From the NCBI RefSeq assembly GCF_041429785.1, contig NZ_CP163423.1, positions 434,001 to 498,000 of the forward strand: DNA of 64,000 bases, written 5' to 3'. The first letter of the stretch is position 1. Every line of letters starts with the position of its first letter. Made by a program: the position numbers and the translations under genes. This document shows, one piece after another, positions 44,501 to 53,648 of this stretch. The stretch is from Fretibacter rubidus. GTDB lineage: Bacteria > Pseudomonadota > Alphaproteobacteria > Caulobacterales > Maricaulaceae. The notes beneath the pieces are model-generated. The model made no database searches and was not told the origin of the DNA. It worked only from the letters and a program-made list of their open reading frames with translations.

Positions 44501-47002
44501 ATGGCTTCGAAGAAAGTGGCATTACTATCATCAGCTGCAATATTATTAGTGGCGGGAGGAGTCACATCAGCGCAGGCTCAGGAGTCTGATCAAGTCTTGG
44601 ATGAAATTGTTGTAACGGGTACTGCATCGCAAAAGTCCCAGATTGAAAGTGCCGTTGCGGTTACCCAGGTATCGGGTGACGTCATTGAGAATTTTCAACC
44701 CATTTCAGAAGCTGACCTCTACCGTTTGCTTCCAGGCATTCAAACGGCGGGCACCGCTGGTCCCGGTGGTAACGCGAACATCGCTGTTCGTGGTCTTCCG
44801 GTTGCGACGGGTGGTGCGCCATTCGTTCAAATTCAAGAGGACGGACTGCCAACAGTTCTTTTCGGCGACATTCAGTTTGGTAATAACGACTACTGGACAA
44901 ACTTTGACTCGACCACGCGCGCCGTTGAAGCTCTTCGGGGTGGTACAGCGGGTACATTTGCTTCCCAGGCTCCGGGTGCGGTCATCAACTACATTTCCCG
45001 CACAGGTGAGGAAGAGGGCGGAATGGTTCGTCTTCGGACTGGTCTCGGGTTCGACGAAAAACAGATTGATTTCCGTTTAGGTGGAGATCTGAGTGATACA
45101 GTTCGCTACCATGTTGGCGGTTACTTCCGTGACGGTGAAGGTCCGCTTGAATCCGGTTTCGACGTCATCGAAAGTATCCAAATCAAAGGTAATGTGACCA
45201 AAGATTTCAGTGACGGATCTGGTTTCTTCCGCGCCAATGTTAAGTTCGCTGATACTCAGGAACCGAATTATACGGGTGCGCCATACACATTTAGTTCAGG
45301 TGGGAACAACCCTGGCGGTGCGGATACGTTCCCTGGGTTTGATGGTCTTGAACAATCTGCCTATTCAGCACTCAATCAGACGATGCTTGTTTTGGAACCG
45401 AGTGGGTTTGAGCGTGTCGAATTAAATGGTATTTCAACCAAGCAATTAGCCATCGGCTTTGAACTCGACAAAGACCTGAACGAAACCTTCTCAGTAAATA
45501 ATAAATTCCGTTGGCAGGACATGGAAGGCGCGTTCGCAAATGCTTTCTTTGGGGTCGCCAGAACTGACGGATTGGTTGGGTCCACACTCAGTATTAACGG
45601 TAATCCTTACGCAACTGTAGCAGAAGTTCGTTACGCCAGTGGCCCGAACGCGGGTCAGGTTTTCAACGATACCTATTACGACAATAATGCCATTTTTAGA
45701 ACGGATGTTGATGATATCGGTAGTATTGTGAATGACCTGCAATTAACCGGTAATTTCGATACAGGCGCGGGTTATTTGACTGCAGTGGCTGGATTTTTCT
45801 ACATGGATCAGAAGATCGCTGCAGACTGGAAAGTCAACCGTGGTAATCGTGAAATTAGCGGCGACAATGCGGCGCCGCTGGACTTATTCGACGCGGCGGG
45901 CAATCAGCTAACACAGGCTGGTATCTCAGGTTATAACAACAACTGGGGTAGCTGTTGTTCACGGGATTATGATTTAAGCTATGCGAACAGCGCCCCTTAT
46001 TTCGCTCTCGACCTTGACAATGACCGGTTCAATATCGACGGTAGCGTGCGTTTCGACACCGTTGATGCTACGGGTAACACCGTTGGTGCGGGTCAAGAAT
46101 TCTTTGTCGATCCGAGTGGCGCCAATGTTGGTACAGACGTTGCCGATTATGTTCCGGGTATGGGATACATAACCGCACTTCTACCAAATGGAGGTCAAGA
46201 AGCACTGGACTATTCTGTAGACTACACATCTTGGACAGTTGGTGGTTTGTTTAAAGTTAATAGTGATACCAGCGTGTTTGCCCGCGCCTCTCGCGGAAAC
46301 CGTTTCAATTCTGACCGTCAGACTTTTGCAGGTAACTTCAACGGCGACGGATCTTTGACTGAAGCCGGTGAGACAACTGCTGTTGATGAAGTCAATCAGT
46401 ACGAGCTAGGTATTAAGCACCGTGGAAGCATTGGCGATGGTTCTTACTCGATCGAAGCGACATTGCTTGATGGTGATTTCTCTCAAAACACGTTTGAGAT
46501 TGATGGCTCTGGTACAAGATGTCCGGGTGGGGCTGGTACTTGTGTGCTCAGCAATGATTTCAAATCCAGAGGCTTTGAGCTTTATGGGACTTTAAACGTG
46601 GGTAAATTGAGCCTTGTGGGCACAGGCACGTATACCGATGCCGAAGTTAAAGGTTCAACAGCTCCAGAGTTTACGCCTGCAGAACGGATCCCTGATTTCC
46701 AATATGCATTGGCAGCTAATTATGATGTCAATGATTGGGTCTGGGGTGGTGTCTCGCTCAATGGCCAAACCAAAATTGTCAATGGTGGCCGTACATGGGA
46801 CGGTGTAAACACCTTTAGTGGTTATGTTCGCGTAAGCCCATTCGAGAATATTACGTTTGGCCTGGATGCCTATAACTTGTTCGATGACATCGCTTTCCGA
46901 GAAGGCGCATCGATTGCCGACGAGTCAGGGACGCCAATTGTTGGTACAGGCGGGTCAGTTCTTGGACGCACATTTAGGGCTTCCGTCACTTACGACTTCT
47001 AA
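44501..47002 (+). CDS. TonB-dependent outer-membrane receptor (sugar uptake)
   Basis: An 833-residue receptor with a good AAAGGGGAGAG ribosome site. A signal peptide ends AQAQE and is followed by DEIVVTGTA (TonB-box region), a plug (about residues 45-165, including VEALRGGTAGTFASQAPGAVINYIS) and a barrel ending in VTYDF with C-terminal Phe. Adjacency to a GH68-like enzyme, alpha-galactosidase, invertase and transporters suggests import of sucrose-type or raffinose-family oligosaccharides. Three operators upstream predict strong induction, and two stacked terminators follow the gene. Confidence 0.93.
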   Translation: MASKKVALLSSAAILLVAGGVTSAQAQESDQVLDEIVVTGTASQKSQIESAVAVTQVSGDVIENFQPISEADLYRLLPGIQTAGTAGPGGNANIAVRGLPVATGGAPFVQIQEDGLPTVLFGDIQFGNNDYWTNFDSTTRAVEALRGGTAGTFASQAPGAVINYISRTGEEEGGMVRLRTGLGFDEKQIDFRLGGDLSDTVRYHVGGYFRDGEGPLESGFDVIESIQIKGNVTKDFSDGSGFFRANVKFADTQEPNYTGAPYTFSSGGNNPGGADTFPGFDGLEQSAYSALNQTMLVLEPSGFERVELNGISTKQLAIGFELDKDLNETFSVNNKFRWQDMEGAFANAFFGVARTDGLVGSTLSINGNPYATVAEVRYASGPNAGQVFNDTYYDNNAIFRTDVDDIGSIVNDLQLTGNFDTGAGYLTAVAGFFYMDQKIAADWKVNRGNREISGDNAAPLDLFDAAGNQLTQAGISGYNNNWGSCCSRDYDLSYANSAPYFALDLDNDRFNIDGSVRFDTVDATGNTVGAGQEFFVDPSGANVGTDVADYVPGMGYITALLPNGGQEALDYSVDYTSWTVGGLFKVNSDTSVFARASRGNRFNSDRQTFAGNFNGDGSLTEAGETTAVDEVNQYELGIKHRGSIGDGSYSIEATLLDGDFSQNTFEIDGSGTRCPGGAGTCVLSNDFKSRGFELYGTLNVGKLSLVGTGTYTDAEVKGSTAPEFTPAERIPDFQYALAANYDVNDWVWGGVSLNGQTKIVNGGRTWDGVNTFSGYVRVSPFENITFGLDAYNLFDDIAFREGASIADESGTPIVGTGGSVLGRTFRASVTYDF

Positions 47003-47014
47003 TTTTTCACGAAC

Positions 47015-47071
47015 GGTCGAATATTTCGACCTTTTCCCCTGTGACTGGCCCGGTTCTTCCGGGCCTTTTTT
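47015..47071 (+). terminator. Two tandem terminator hairpins after the TonB receptor
   Basis: The first hairpin is GGTCGAA-TAT-TTCGACC with TTTT (47015-47035). The second, stronger one is GGCCCGG-TTCTT-CCGGGCC followed by six T (47047-47071). The halogenase gene starts 38 bases later, so it either depends on read-through or has its own promoter in a very short space. Confidence 0.85.
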
Positions 47072-47108
47072 CTATTTAACGGCATAACTTTCATATAAAC
47101 AGGATCAT

Positions 47109-48623
47109 ATGAATATAGATAATCAGATTCGAAAAATTGTTATTGCCGGCGGTGGATCGGCAGGATGGATGAGTGCGGCCGCGCTTTCCAATTCACTGCA
47201 AGGCAAATGTGAGATCATCTTGATTGAGTCTGAAGCGATTGGGACGGTTGGGGTCGGCGAAGCGACAATCCCGCCTATTCGCACTTTCAATGCCTCACTC
47301 AATATTGACGAACGAGATTTTATCAAATCGACCCAGGCGACGTTCAAATTGGGTATTGAGTTTTCAAACTGGGCTCGAAGGGGCGAGTCTTATTTCCATC
47401 CATTCGGACCTCATGGACGACCGTTTGATATCGTCAACGTTCATCAATATTGGCTCAAAGCCTATCTGGAAGGCAAAATAGAACATAGCTTTGATAAGCA
47501 TTCTATGGCGTGGCAGCTTGCCAAACAAAATCGCTTTGGCCGCCCGCTAGGTGACCCCAGAAATGTCTTATCTACATTTGATTATGCCTTTCATTTCGAC
47601 GCGGGACTTTACGCAAAATTTTTACGTCAATATTCCGAGACGCGTGGTGTAAAGCGGGTCGAGGGAAGAATTGTCGATGTGAACCTGGATGGTGAGTCAG
47701 GTTTCGTCGAGAGCCTGAAAATGGATAAAGGCCAGACTATCGAAGCGGACTTATTCATCGATTGTACGGGGTTTAGAGCACTTCTTATAGAAAGGGCTTT
47801 AGGCGTCGGATTTGAAGACTGGAGCCAATGGTTATTGTGTGACCGGGCTGTTACGGTGGGCAGTCAGCAACTGCCCGATTTGCCGCCTTACACAAATTCG
47901 ACCGCGCATGACGCGGGTTGGCAATGGCGGATCCCGTTGCAGCACCGCACCGGAAATGGATATGTCTATTCTAGTCAATTTGTCGATGAAGAGAGAGCGC
48001 AGCAAACGCTCTTATCTAATCTCAAAACTGAATCCATTGGAGTACCTAAGCATTTAAAGTTCAAAACGGGCCGAAGGTCAAAGTTTTGGCATAAGAATGT
48101 CATTGCCATAGGCTTGTCCAGTGGTTTTTTGGAGCCATTAGAGTCAACAAGTATTCACTTAATCCAAGCCGGTATTTCAAAATTACTGGCCTTGTTTCCC
48201 GATCGAAGTTTCGATCCACTCGTCATTGATGAATATAATCGAATTGCTTGCACAGAGGTTGAACGCATTCGAGATTTTCTTATCCTTCATTATAAACTCA
48301 CGGAAAGAACTGACTCAGATCTTTGGAATTATTGCCGTCAGATGGAAATTCCCGACACCTTGTCCTATAAAATTCAACATTTTAAAAAATATGGCCGCCA
48401 TATTGCGAGAGAAATGGACCTGTTTGGCGTCGACAGTTGGCTGGCAGTGCATATTGGTCAACGAAATTATCCGGACGCCGTCGACCCTCTCGCAAGTTTG
48501 CGGGGTCAAAATGGCTTGGATTGGTTAGGTAAGCTGAGAAACGCGATGAAGTCAGCCGCTAGCCAGCAGGCGACACACCGTGAGTTTATACAAACACATT
48601 GTGCTGCGCCGGCATTGAATTAG
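47109..48623 (+). CDS. Flavin-dependent halogenase family protein (tryptophan-halogenase-like) 3
   Basis: A 504-residue protein. The FAD loop is GGGSAGW (residues 14-20), followed by GVGEATIPP, catalytic lysine in ATFKLGI (Lys80), WQWRIPLQHRTGNG and EPLESTSIHLIQ. All signature residues are present, and these stretches are nearly identical to halogenase 2 at 9313. It lies directly after the sugar TonB receptor and directly before a TPR-2OG oxygenase, whose start codon immediately follows its stop. No secondary-metabolite genes are near. Likely role: halogenation (or another flavin-hydroperoxide reaction) of an indole-containing molecule connected with receptor function; the substrate is unknown. 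Confidence 0.88.
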   Translation: MNIDNQIRKIVIAGGGSAGWMSAAALSNSLQGKCEIILIESEAIGTVGVGEATIPPIRTFNASLNIDERDFIKSTQATFKLGIEFSNWARRGESYFHPFGPHGRPFDIVNVHQYWLKAYLEGKIEHSFDKHSMAWQLAKQNRFGRPLGDPRNVLSTFDYAFHFDAGLYAKFLRQYSETRGVKRVEGRIVDVNLDGESGFVESLKMDKGQTIEADLFIDCTGFRALLIERALGVGFEDWSQWLLCDRAVTVGSQQLPDLPPYTNSTAHDAGWQWRIPLQHRTGNGYVYSSQFVDEERAQQTLLSNLKTESIGVPKHLKFKTGRRSKFWHKNVIAIGLSSGFLEPLESTSIHLIQAGISKLLALFPDRSFDPLVIDEYNRIACTEVERIRDFLILHYKLTERTDSDLWNYCRQMEIPDTLSYKIQHFKKYGRHIAREMDLFGVDSWLAVHIGQRNYPDAVDPLASLRGQNGLDWLGKLRNAMKSAASQQATHREFIQTHCAAPALN

Positions 48624-50171
48624 ATGCTCCCATTAGCTTCTGAACTCAGGCGAAGTTATGAGCATGTCATGTCATGGCAAAAATCGGTCGGAAATCTCAA
48701 AACGCAAAAGGACAAATTTTCAATCGTTTTGAATGTCTCCGAACAATTGAAGCGGGCGAGCAGGGGGGATCTTTCGCTGGAATTGTTATTGCCTTGGAGG
48801 CCGATATTCAGAAATGATCCGAATTTCCAATTTGCCTTAGCCCTCGCTTATCGAGATGCCCAGTCTCACAAAAATGCGCTAAAGGCGATCAATCGCGTTG
48901 TTTCAAGACCTCACCCCGCAATTAATCATCTCCACACTGCGGGAAAGTTAAAGTTGGAGAACTGGCAGGAAGACGCTGCGAGGGATCTTAGAATTGCACT
49001 TAAGAAAGATCCGAATAATTTACAGATTATCAAAGATCTTGCGCGGGCTTTAACTTGTTCTGCGGAGTTTGGAGAAGCCGAAAAATTGCTGGAGGCCACG
49101 CTTGTGGATCAGCCCGATTGGATAGAGGGGTTGGAACAGCTTTCCGTTTTACGCCACACGAGTGGTCAAGAGGATTATGACCGAGCTTACGAGCGCGCTG
49201 TTCTTAAGGCACCTGATCAGATCAAATTAAGATTAGCCTGGTTTCAGAATTGCGTGAAACACAAAAAGTGGAATATCGCCAAGGATGTTTTAGATAGCGC
49301 GCTCAATAAATTTGGTGACTATAGATCACTAGTTTCGGCAAAACGCTTTCTTTTGGCGGAGACACAGTCGGACATTTCTTTCGACGATCTATTTGAGTCG
49401 GTGCAAGAGCTCGCTGATCCCGGATTAGATATTTGCAGGGTCAGATATGCATTAAAGCAGTCGGCCCCCGAATTAGCTCTCTCGATTTGTGAGCTTTACA
49501 CAAAGACAGATTTTGATAGATCTTTTTGGCCTTATATTTCTTTATGTTGGCGGCTCTTGGACGATAAACGTTTTTCTTGGCTCGAGCGCGACGGTGACTT
49601 TATTAAAACGCTTGACTTGGGATTGTCAGGGCAAGAACTCGATGAGTTAAAGTCATTTCTTTTTTCACTTCACAATCATCAAAGATACTATCCGGAGCAA
49701 TCTGTTCGGAAAGGAAGCCAGACAGACAGAAACCTGCTACTTGCCCACTTTCTTGAAGTCCAAAAGCTCCGAAACCGTATTGCCGATAGGGTGCGCGAAT
49801 ATATAAATTCATTGCCGGATATTGAGCCGGAACATCCATTTTTACGGCATGAGCGGGAGACCGTGAAATTTGCCGGGAGTTGGTCAGTCCTACTGCAGGG
49901 CGCTGGCTATCATAGCGACCATACGCATACCCAAGGTTGGATCAGTTCTGCCAGTTATTTCAATGTGCCGGACCCTGAAACAAGGGGGCCGGAGCCCTCC
50001 GGATATTTACGGTTCGGCGCCTCTCCTCCCGAGCTGGGACTCACTTTAGAACCCTACAAATGGATTAAACCAGAAGTAGGAAAGCTTGTATTATTTCCGT
50101 CTTATACCTGGCATGGCACCGAGCCTATCTTGGATGGGCAACGTCTCACTGTGGCTTTTGACGTGATGTAG
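48624..50171 (+). CDS. TPR protein with C-terminal 2OG-Fe(II) oxygenase domain
   Basis: A 515-residue protein. Residues about 40-240 form TPR-like helical repeats (FQFALALAYRDAQSHKNALKAINRVV and similar). The C-terminal about 110 residues fit the putative 2OG-Fe(II) oxygenase_5 fold: GAGYHSDHTHTQGW with candidate metal ligands, SSASYFNVPDP, and the distal LVLFPSYTWHGTEPILDGQRLTVAFDV with His and the 2-oxoglutarate-binding Arg. Such proteins hydroxylate proteins or small molecules. It starts with the base after the halogenase stop, so the two are a co-translated pair. The TPR part could bind a protein substrate. Confidence 0.8.
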   Translation: MLPLASELRRSYEHVMSWQKSVGNLKTQKDKFSIVLNVSEQLKRASRGDLSLELLLPWRPIFRNDPNFQFALALAYRDAQSHKNALKAINRVVSRPHPAINHLHTAGKLKLENWQEDAARDLRIALKKDPNNLQIIKDLARALTCSAEFGEAEKLLEATLVDQPDWIEGLEQLSVLRHTSGQEDYDRAYERAVLKAPDQIKLRLAWFQNCVKHKKWNIAKDVLDSALNKFGDYRSLVSAKRFLLAETQSDISFDDLFESVQELADPGLDICRVRYALKQSAPELALSICELYTKTDFDRSFWPYISLCWRLLDDKRFSWLERDGDFIKTLDLGLSGQELDELKSFLFSLHNHQRYYPEQSVRKGSQTDRNLLLAHFLEVQKLRNRIADRVREYINSLPDIEPEHPFLRHERETVKFAGSWSVLLQGAGYHSDHTHTQGWISSASYFNVPDPETRGPEPSGYLRFGASPPELGLTLEPYKWIKPEVGKLVLFPSYTWHGTEPILDGQRLTVAFDVM

Positions 50172-50174
50172 GAT

Positions 50175-51176
50175 TTATATCTGGTGTTTACTCTTAAAGA
50201 ACCGCCAAGCCGTTCTGACGATGAAGTCTAAGTCTGAGTATTTTGCCTCAAAGCCTAAAACAGATTGCGCACGACTTGTATCTGCATAGAGCTGAGACAG
50301 ATCGCCGTCACGCCTGGGTTCGATGTCATAGGGCATAGGAAGGCCCGTGACTTTTTCAACCGTTTTTAGAATTTCAAGATTACTGTAGCCTTTGCCAGTT
50401 CCAATATTAAGTTCCGCCTTGGTCAATCCATTTTGTAGTTTATCCCAACTCAGTAAATGAGCCTGCGCGATATCATTGACATGAATATAGTCCCGAATAC
50501 ACGTTCCATTAGGCGTGTCGTAATCATTCCCAAAGATTTTCATGCGTTGTCTGAGTCCTGCCGCGGAAGCCAACGCGAGTGGGATTAAGTGGGTTTCTGG
50601 GTCATGTTCTTCGCCAATTTCGCCGCTTTCATCAGCGCCCGCAGCGTTAAAATAACGCAAAGTCACATAGTTTAAATCAAAGGCTTTGTGATAGCTCTGC
50701 AACATGTGTTCGATGGCCAGTTTGGTTTTGCCATAAACGCTGTAAGGGCTTTGAACTTCTTTTTCATTGATAGGTAAGTTTGAAATCTCGCCATAAGTCG
50801 CACAGGTGGATGAGAAAATGATTTTGTTGATACTTGAATTCTTCATGGCATCCAGAAGGTTGAGTGCCCCGACGACATTATTCATATAAAAGGAGTCAGG
50901 GTGCTTCTCACCGAAGCCTACCTCAATTGAACTCGCCAGGTGAACAACCAAAGGCACATGTGAATGTTTCTCTATTTCTTCGAAAATCGTCGCTCTGTCA
51001 CATAAATCTACTTCTATTAAAGGTCCCCATTTCACAGCGTGATTATGGCCGGTAGATAGATTGTCAAAGGTGATGGGAAGAATCCCTTGTTGAGCAAAAG
51101 CTTTACAAACATGGCTACCAATATAGCCGGCGCCGCCAACAACAATAACGCTAGGAGAACTGGTTTCAGCAGACAT
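50175..51176 (-). CDS. galE: UDP-glucose 4-epimerase
   Basis: A 333-residue protein from ATG 51176 (a longer frame to 51263 is inside galK). It has the Rossmann motif GGAGYIGSH, Ser in SSTCATYG, and the catalytic YxxxK in YSVYGKTK. Other GalE signatures are YFNAAGAD and DYIHVNDIAQAHLL. It interconverts UDP-galactose and UDP-glucose, the last Leloir step. It is the third gene of the galT-galK-galE operon, overlapping galK by 11 bases, and its end nearly meets the 2OG oxygenase gene. Confidence 0.95.
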   Translation of the reverse strand: MSAETSSPSVIVVGGAGYIGSHVCKAFAQQGILPITFDNLSTGHNHAVKWGPLIEVDLCDRATIFEEIEKHSHVPLVVHLASSIEVGFGEKHPDSFYMNNVVGALNLLDAMKNSSINKIIFSSTCATYGEISNLPINEKEVQSPYSVYGKTKLAIEHMLQSYHKAFDLNYVTLRYFNAAGADESGEIGEEHDPETHLIPLALASAAGLRQRMKIFGNDYDTPNGTCIRDYIHVNDIAQAHLLSWDKLQNGLTKAELNIGTGKGYSNLEILKTVEKVTGLPMPYDIEPRRDGDLSQLYADTSRAQSVLGFEAKYSDLDFIVRTAWRFFKSKHQI

Positions 51177-52230
51177 AATAGGCTTTCGGATGGTTTGATA
51201 ATAGCGCTGCTGTCCAAGTCTCCACTTGATCAGCTTCAACACAAGCGACAATACAGCCGCCAAAGCCGCCTCCCGTTTGCCGTGCGCCTAAAGCCCCCAG
51301 TTTAATCGCGTCTGCGACGAGGTTATCAATTTCCAGTAGGGTGATTTCAAAATCATTTTTCATTGATTGATGGCTCTCGTTCATGAGTTGTCCGAATTCT
51401 ACGAAATTGTCGTCTTTGAGCGCTTTGGCGGCCTGCTGAGTGCGTTCGTGTTCCGTTATGCAATGACGGGCACGCAAAAATAATGTGGGATCCACTAGCT
51501 TCAGCTTTTCAAGTTTTTCGAGGGGCATGCGGCATATGTCGTTTTGGTTGACGATTTCCTTGATCTCATCACATTCCTTTTTGCGGATTTTATATCGACC
51601 ATCAGATAATTGCCGATAAAATCCGGAATGAATGACAACCATCCGAAATTCCGGATTAAGCGGAATATGTTCAAATTCCAGATTGTCGGTGTCCAATTTC
51701 ATCGCATGACCAGATAAGGCATTGGCAATGACCATTTGATCCATAATGCCGCAGGGAACACCAATAAATTCATTTTCTATCTGCTTGGCATATTGGGCAA
51801 TTTGTGTGTCCGTGATGTCTGAGGCGGCCTTATCGCGAAAGATTTTTAAGAGACCCACAGTGAGCGCCGCGGAAGACGATAGACCAGCGCCATGTGGTAA
51901 ATTTGACTCAATCAATATATCTGCTCCGCCGGACGTTAAGGCTAATTCATTGGCCTTTATAGCGGCTCCTAATGCATAATCTGACCAATGTTGGCTGGCG
52001 GTGGTATCCAATTTCAGCGCAACCATTCCTTCAAAAGTGGACGATGAAATATTTATCGATGAGTCAATTCTGTTGGATATAGCGATCTTGATGCCCAGCC
52101 CTATTGTGGCTGGCAGAGCAAGGCCGCCATTATAATCTGTATGTTCCCCCAATAAGTTGACTCGCCCTGGTGTGAAGGCAGTTATTTCAGGCGCACGACC
52201 GTAAAGAGTATGAAATTTAGACTCGATCAC
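51166..52230 (-). CDS. galK: Galactokinase
   Basis: A 354-residue GHMP kinase. The galactokinase signature is GRVNLLGEHTDYNGG (about residue 22), the ATP-binding motif LPHGAGLSSSAAL (about 108), and the C-terminal GARQTGGGFGGCIVA. It phosphorylates galactose released by the GH36 enzyme to galactose-1-phosphate. Start ATG 52230 overlaps the galT end by 14 bases, showing tight coupling. Confidence 0.95.
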   Translation of the reverse strand: MIESKFHTLYGRAPEITAFTPGRVNLLGEHTDYNGGLALPATIGLGIKIAISNRIDSSINISSSTFEGMVALKLDTTASQHWSDYALGAAIKANELALTSGGADILIESNLPHGAGLSSSAALTVGLLKIFRDKAASDITDTQIAQYAKQIENEFIGVPCGIMDQMVIANALSGHAMKLDTDNLEFEHIPLNPEFRMVVIHSGFYRQLSDGRYKIRKKECDEIKEIVNQNDICRMPLEKLEKLKLVDPTLFLRARHCITEHERTQQAAKALKDDNFVEFGQLMNESHQSMKNDFEITLLEIDNLVADAIKLGALGARQTGGGFGGCIVACVEADQVETWTAALLSNHPKAYYVC

Positions 52231-53299
52231 CGATATCTCTCAATTGCTGGGCTGCAAACTCCGGCATCACATCAACTGTAAACACGCCTGTCGATTGTTC
52301 GATCGAGGCCAGATATTTGACACGATTTTTGTCTCTTAAAATTGGATAAAACTGTGTTGTGAAATGAAAGCTGCGTTCATATCCTAGTGGGCTAGCATGA
52401 AGTGACATCATAGAGGCTGTGTCTCTTTCGAAAAATTTATCATAGCGCCGTGTGACGTCCCCGAGAAGAAAGCAATAATCTTCAAGTTCAGTGTCCGAAA
52501 ACGACCATGGTCCCGGGTGATGATTAAGTGGGGCGATCCAAACTTCGAAAGGGAATCTGGCAAATGGAGGGCAGAAAGCGACCATATCCCCAATCTTATT
52601 GACAATAAACGCTGATCCGTCTCCAGACAGAATGTCCCTAATATTGAAACCTTTTTCAAAAGCGGTGGCCGCTTTCATCTGTACCGTCGGGATTATAGAA
52701 AAGGCATAAATTTGACCATGCGGATGATGAAGGGTCACACCAACCTCATCGCCCCGATTTTCAAAGGGTATGACAAATTTATGGCCGTCGGACAGTAGGG
52801 CTTGATATCTGTCTATCCAGGCTGCGGCCAATAAGCGTCTTTTGGACTGCCCAATGGTATAGATATTCCCGCTGGCCTCAGGCCCGTAAACGACAACGTC
52901 ACAATGACCAAGCGCTTGTGATTTTTCCAAAATTTTATTTGATGACGGATGAGGCGCGTCACGGTGAAGGCTTGTAAACTTGTTCTCGAAGATAGCGAGT
53001 TCAAAGTTTTCAAAGGGAATTTCAGTCTCGACTCCGCCAGGAAGCGTAGGCGCGAGCGGATCATCGGCTATTGAAGGTTTGAATGTTCTATTTTGACGGT
53101 GAGGCGCGTAAATATTCCATTCCTGCCGCAATGGGTGCCATCTGAGTTCGCCTCCGGCGGCAACTTCGCTTGGTGTTTGCGGTAAGGATTTATGATCATG
53201 AGGTCCGTATCCGTAAAGACGCAAGGTTCTCCCGTCGTCCTTAATGAAATCGCGCCTGAATAAATCCAAATTGCCAGATTTTAGTTGAGTTAAGTTCAT
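52217..53299 (-). CDS. galT: Galactose-1-phosphate uridylyltransferase
   Basis: A 360-residue HIT-superfamily protein from ATG 53299; the frame extends to 53317, but that start would sit in the operator. It contains the active-site HPH in TLHHPHGQIYAF and the substrate stretch RWHPLRQEWNIYAPHRQNRTF near the N-terminus, typical of GalT. It exchanges UMP between UDP-glucose and galactose-1-phosphate. First gene of the gal operon, with a perfect LacI-type operator 15 bases upstream. Confidence 0.95.
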   Translation of the reverse strand: MNLTQLKSGNLDLFRRDFIKDDGRTLRLYGYGPHDHKSLPQTPSEVAAGGELRWHPLRQEWNIYAPHRQNRTFKPSIADDPLAPTLPGGVETEIPFENFELAIFENKFTSLHRDAPHPSSNKILEKSQALGHCDVVVYGPEASGNIYTIGQSKRRLLAAAWIDRYQALLSDGHKFVIPFENRGDEVGVTLHHPHGQIYAFSIIPTVQMKAATAFEKGFNIRDILSGDGSAFIVNKIGDMVAFCPPFARFPFEVWIAPLNHHPGPWSFSDTELEDYCFLLGDVTRRYDKFFERDTASMMSLHASPLGYERSFHFTTQFYPILRDKNRVKYLASIEQSTGVFTVDVMPEFAAQQLRDIGDRV

Positions 53300-53313
53300 A
53301 TTTATTCCAAATA

Positions 53314-53325
53314 ACAATCGATTGT
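53314..53325. promoter_or_regulatory. LacI-type operator upstream of galT
   Basis: A perfect palindrome ACAATCGATTGT, identical to the site at 38235-38246, lies 15 bases before the galT start codon, where bound repressor would block transcription. It ties the Leloir genes to the sucrose/galactoside regulon. Confidence 0.75.
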
Positions 53326-53389
53326 AATTCGCTAAACCGAACCGCTGATTTTGTCAATTAGGTATCGAGATTACTGATCGGGCGCATTC

Positions 53390-53640
53390 CGAAGCCGAGG
53401 CTCCGGAACCGGGCTGGCGTGAACCGAACCTCGAATTTTGAGTTTCGGCCCTTCGGGCTTTCATCCCTTGCGCGGTTTAACATTTGTCATTCGTTGCACG
53501 GATCGCGAAAGCTATTCCCTCCGGCTTACACTTTCAGGCCCCGCCCTTACCACTGCGCTGGCCGTGAACGGCCCTTGGCGCAGAGGCGCGCGAGCGAATG
53601 AGACGCATGCGCTTTCAACTGCAAGCAGAGGGGCCGATCG
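53390..53640. repeat. GC-rich non-coding module, diverged copy A
   Basis: No gene is supportable. The stretch at 53410-53475 (CCGGGCTGGCGTGAACCG... to CTTTCATCCCTTGCGC) is recognisably related to 54909-54974 (CCGGGCTGTCGTAAACCA... to CTTCCATCCCTGACGC). Similar GC-rich, repeat-laden, non-coding DNA is common in front of ardA-type genes of alphaproteobacterial conjugative elements. It begins right after the galT promoter, so the mobile region starts here. Confidence 0.5.
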
Positions 53641-53648
53641 CTTGGAAC

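Noticed and set aside
48721-48732. Operator-like CAATCGTTTTG sequence inside the TPR-oxygenase gene
   Set aside because: Has an extra base in one arm and lies inside coding sequence far from any promoter.
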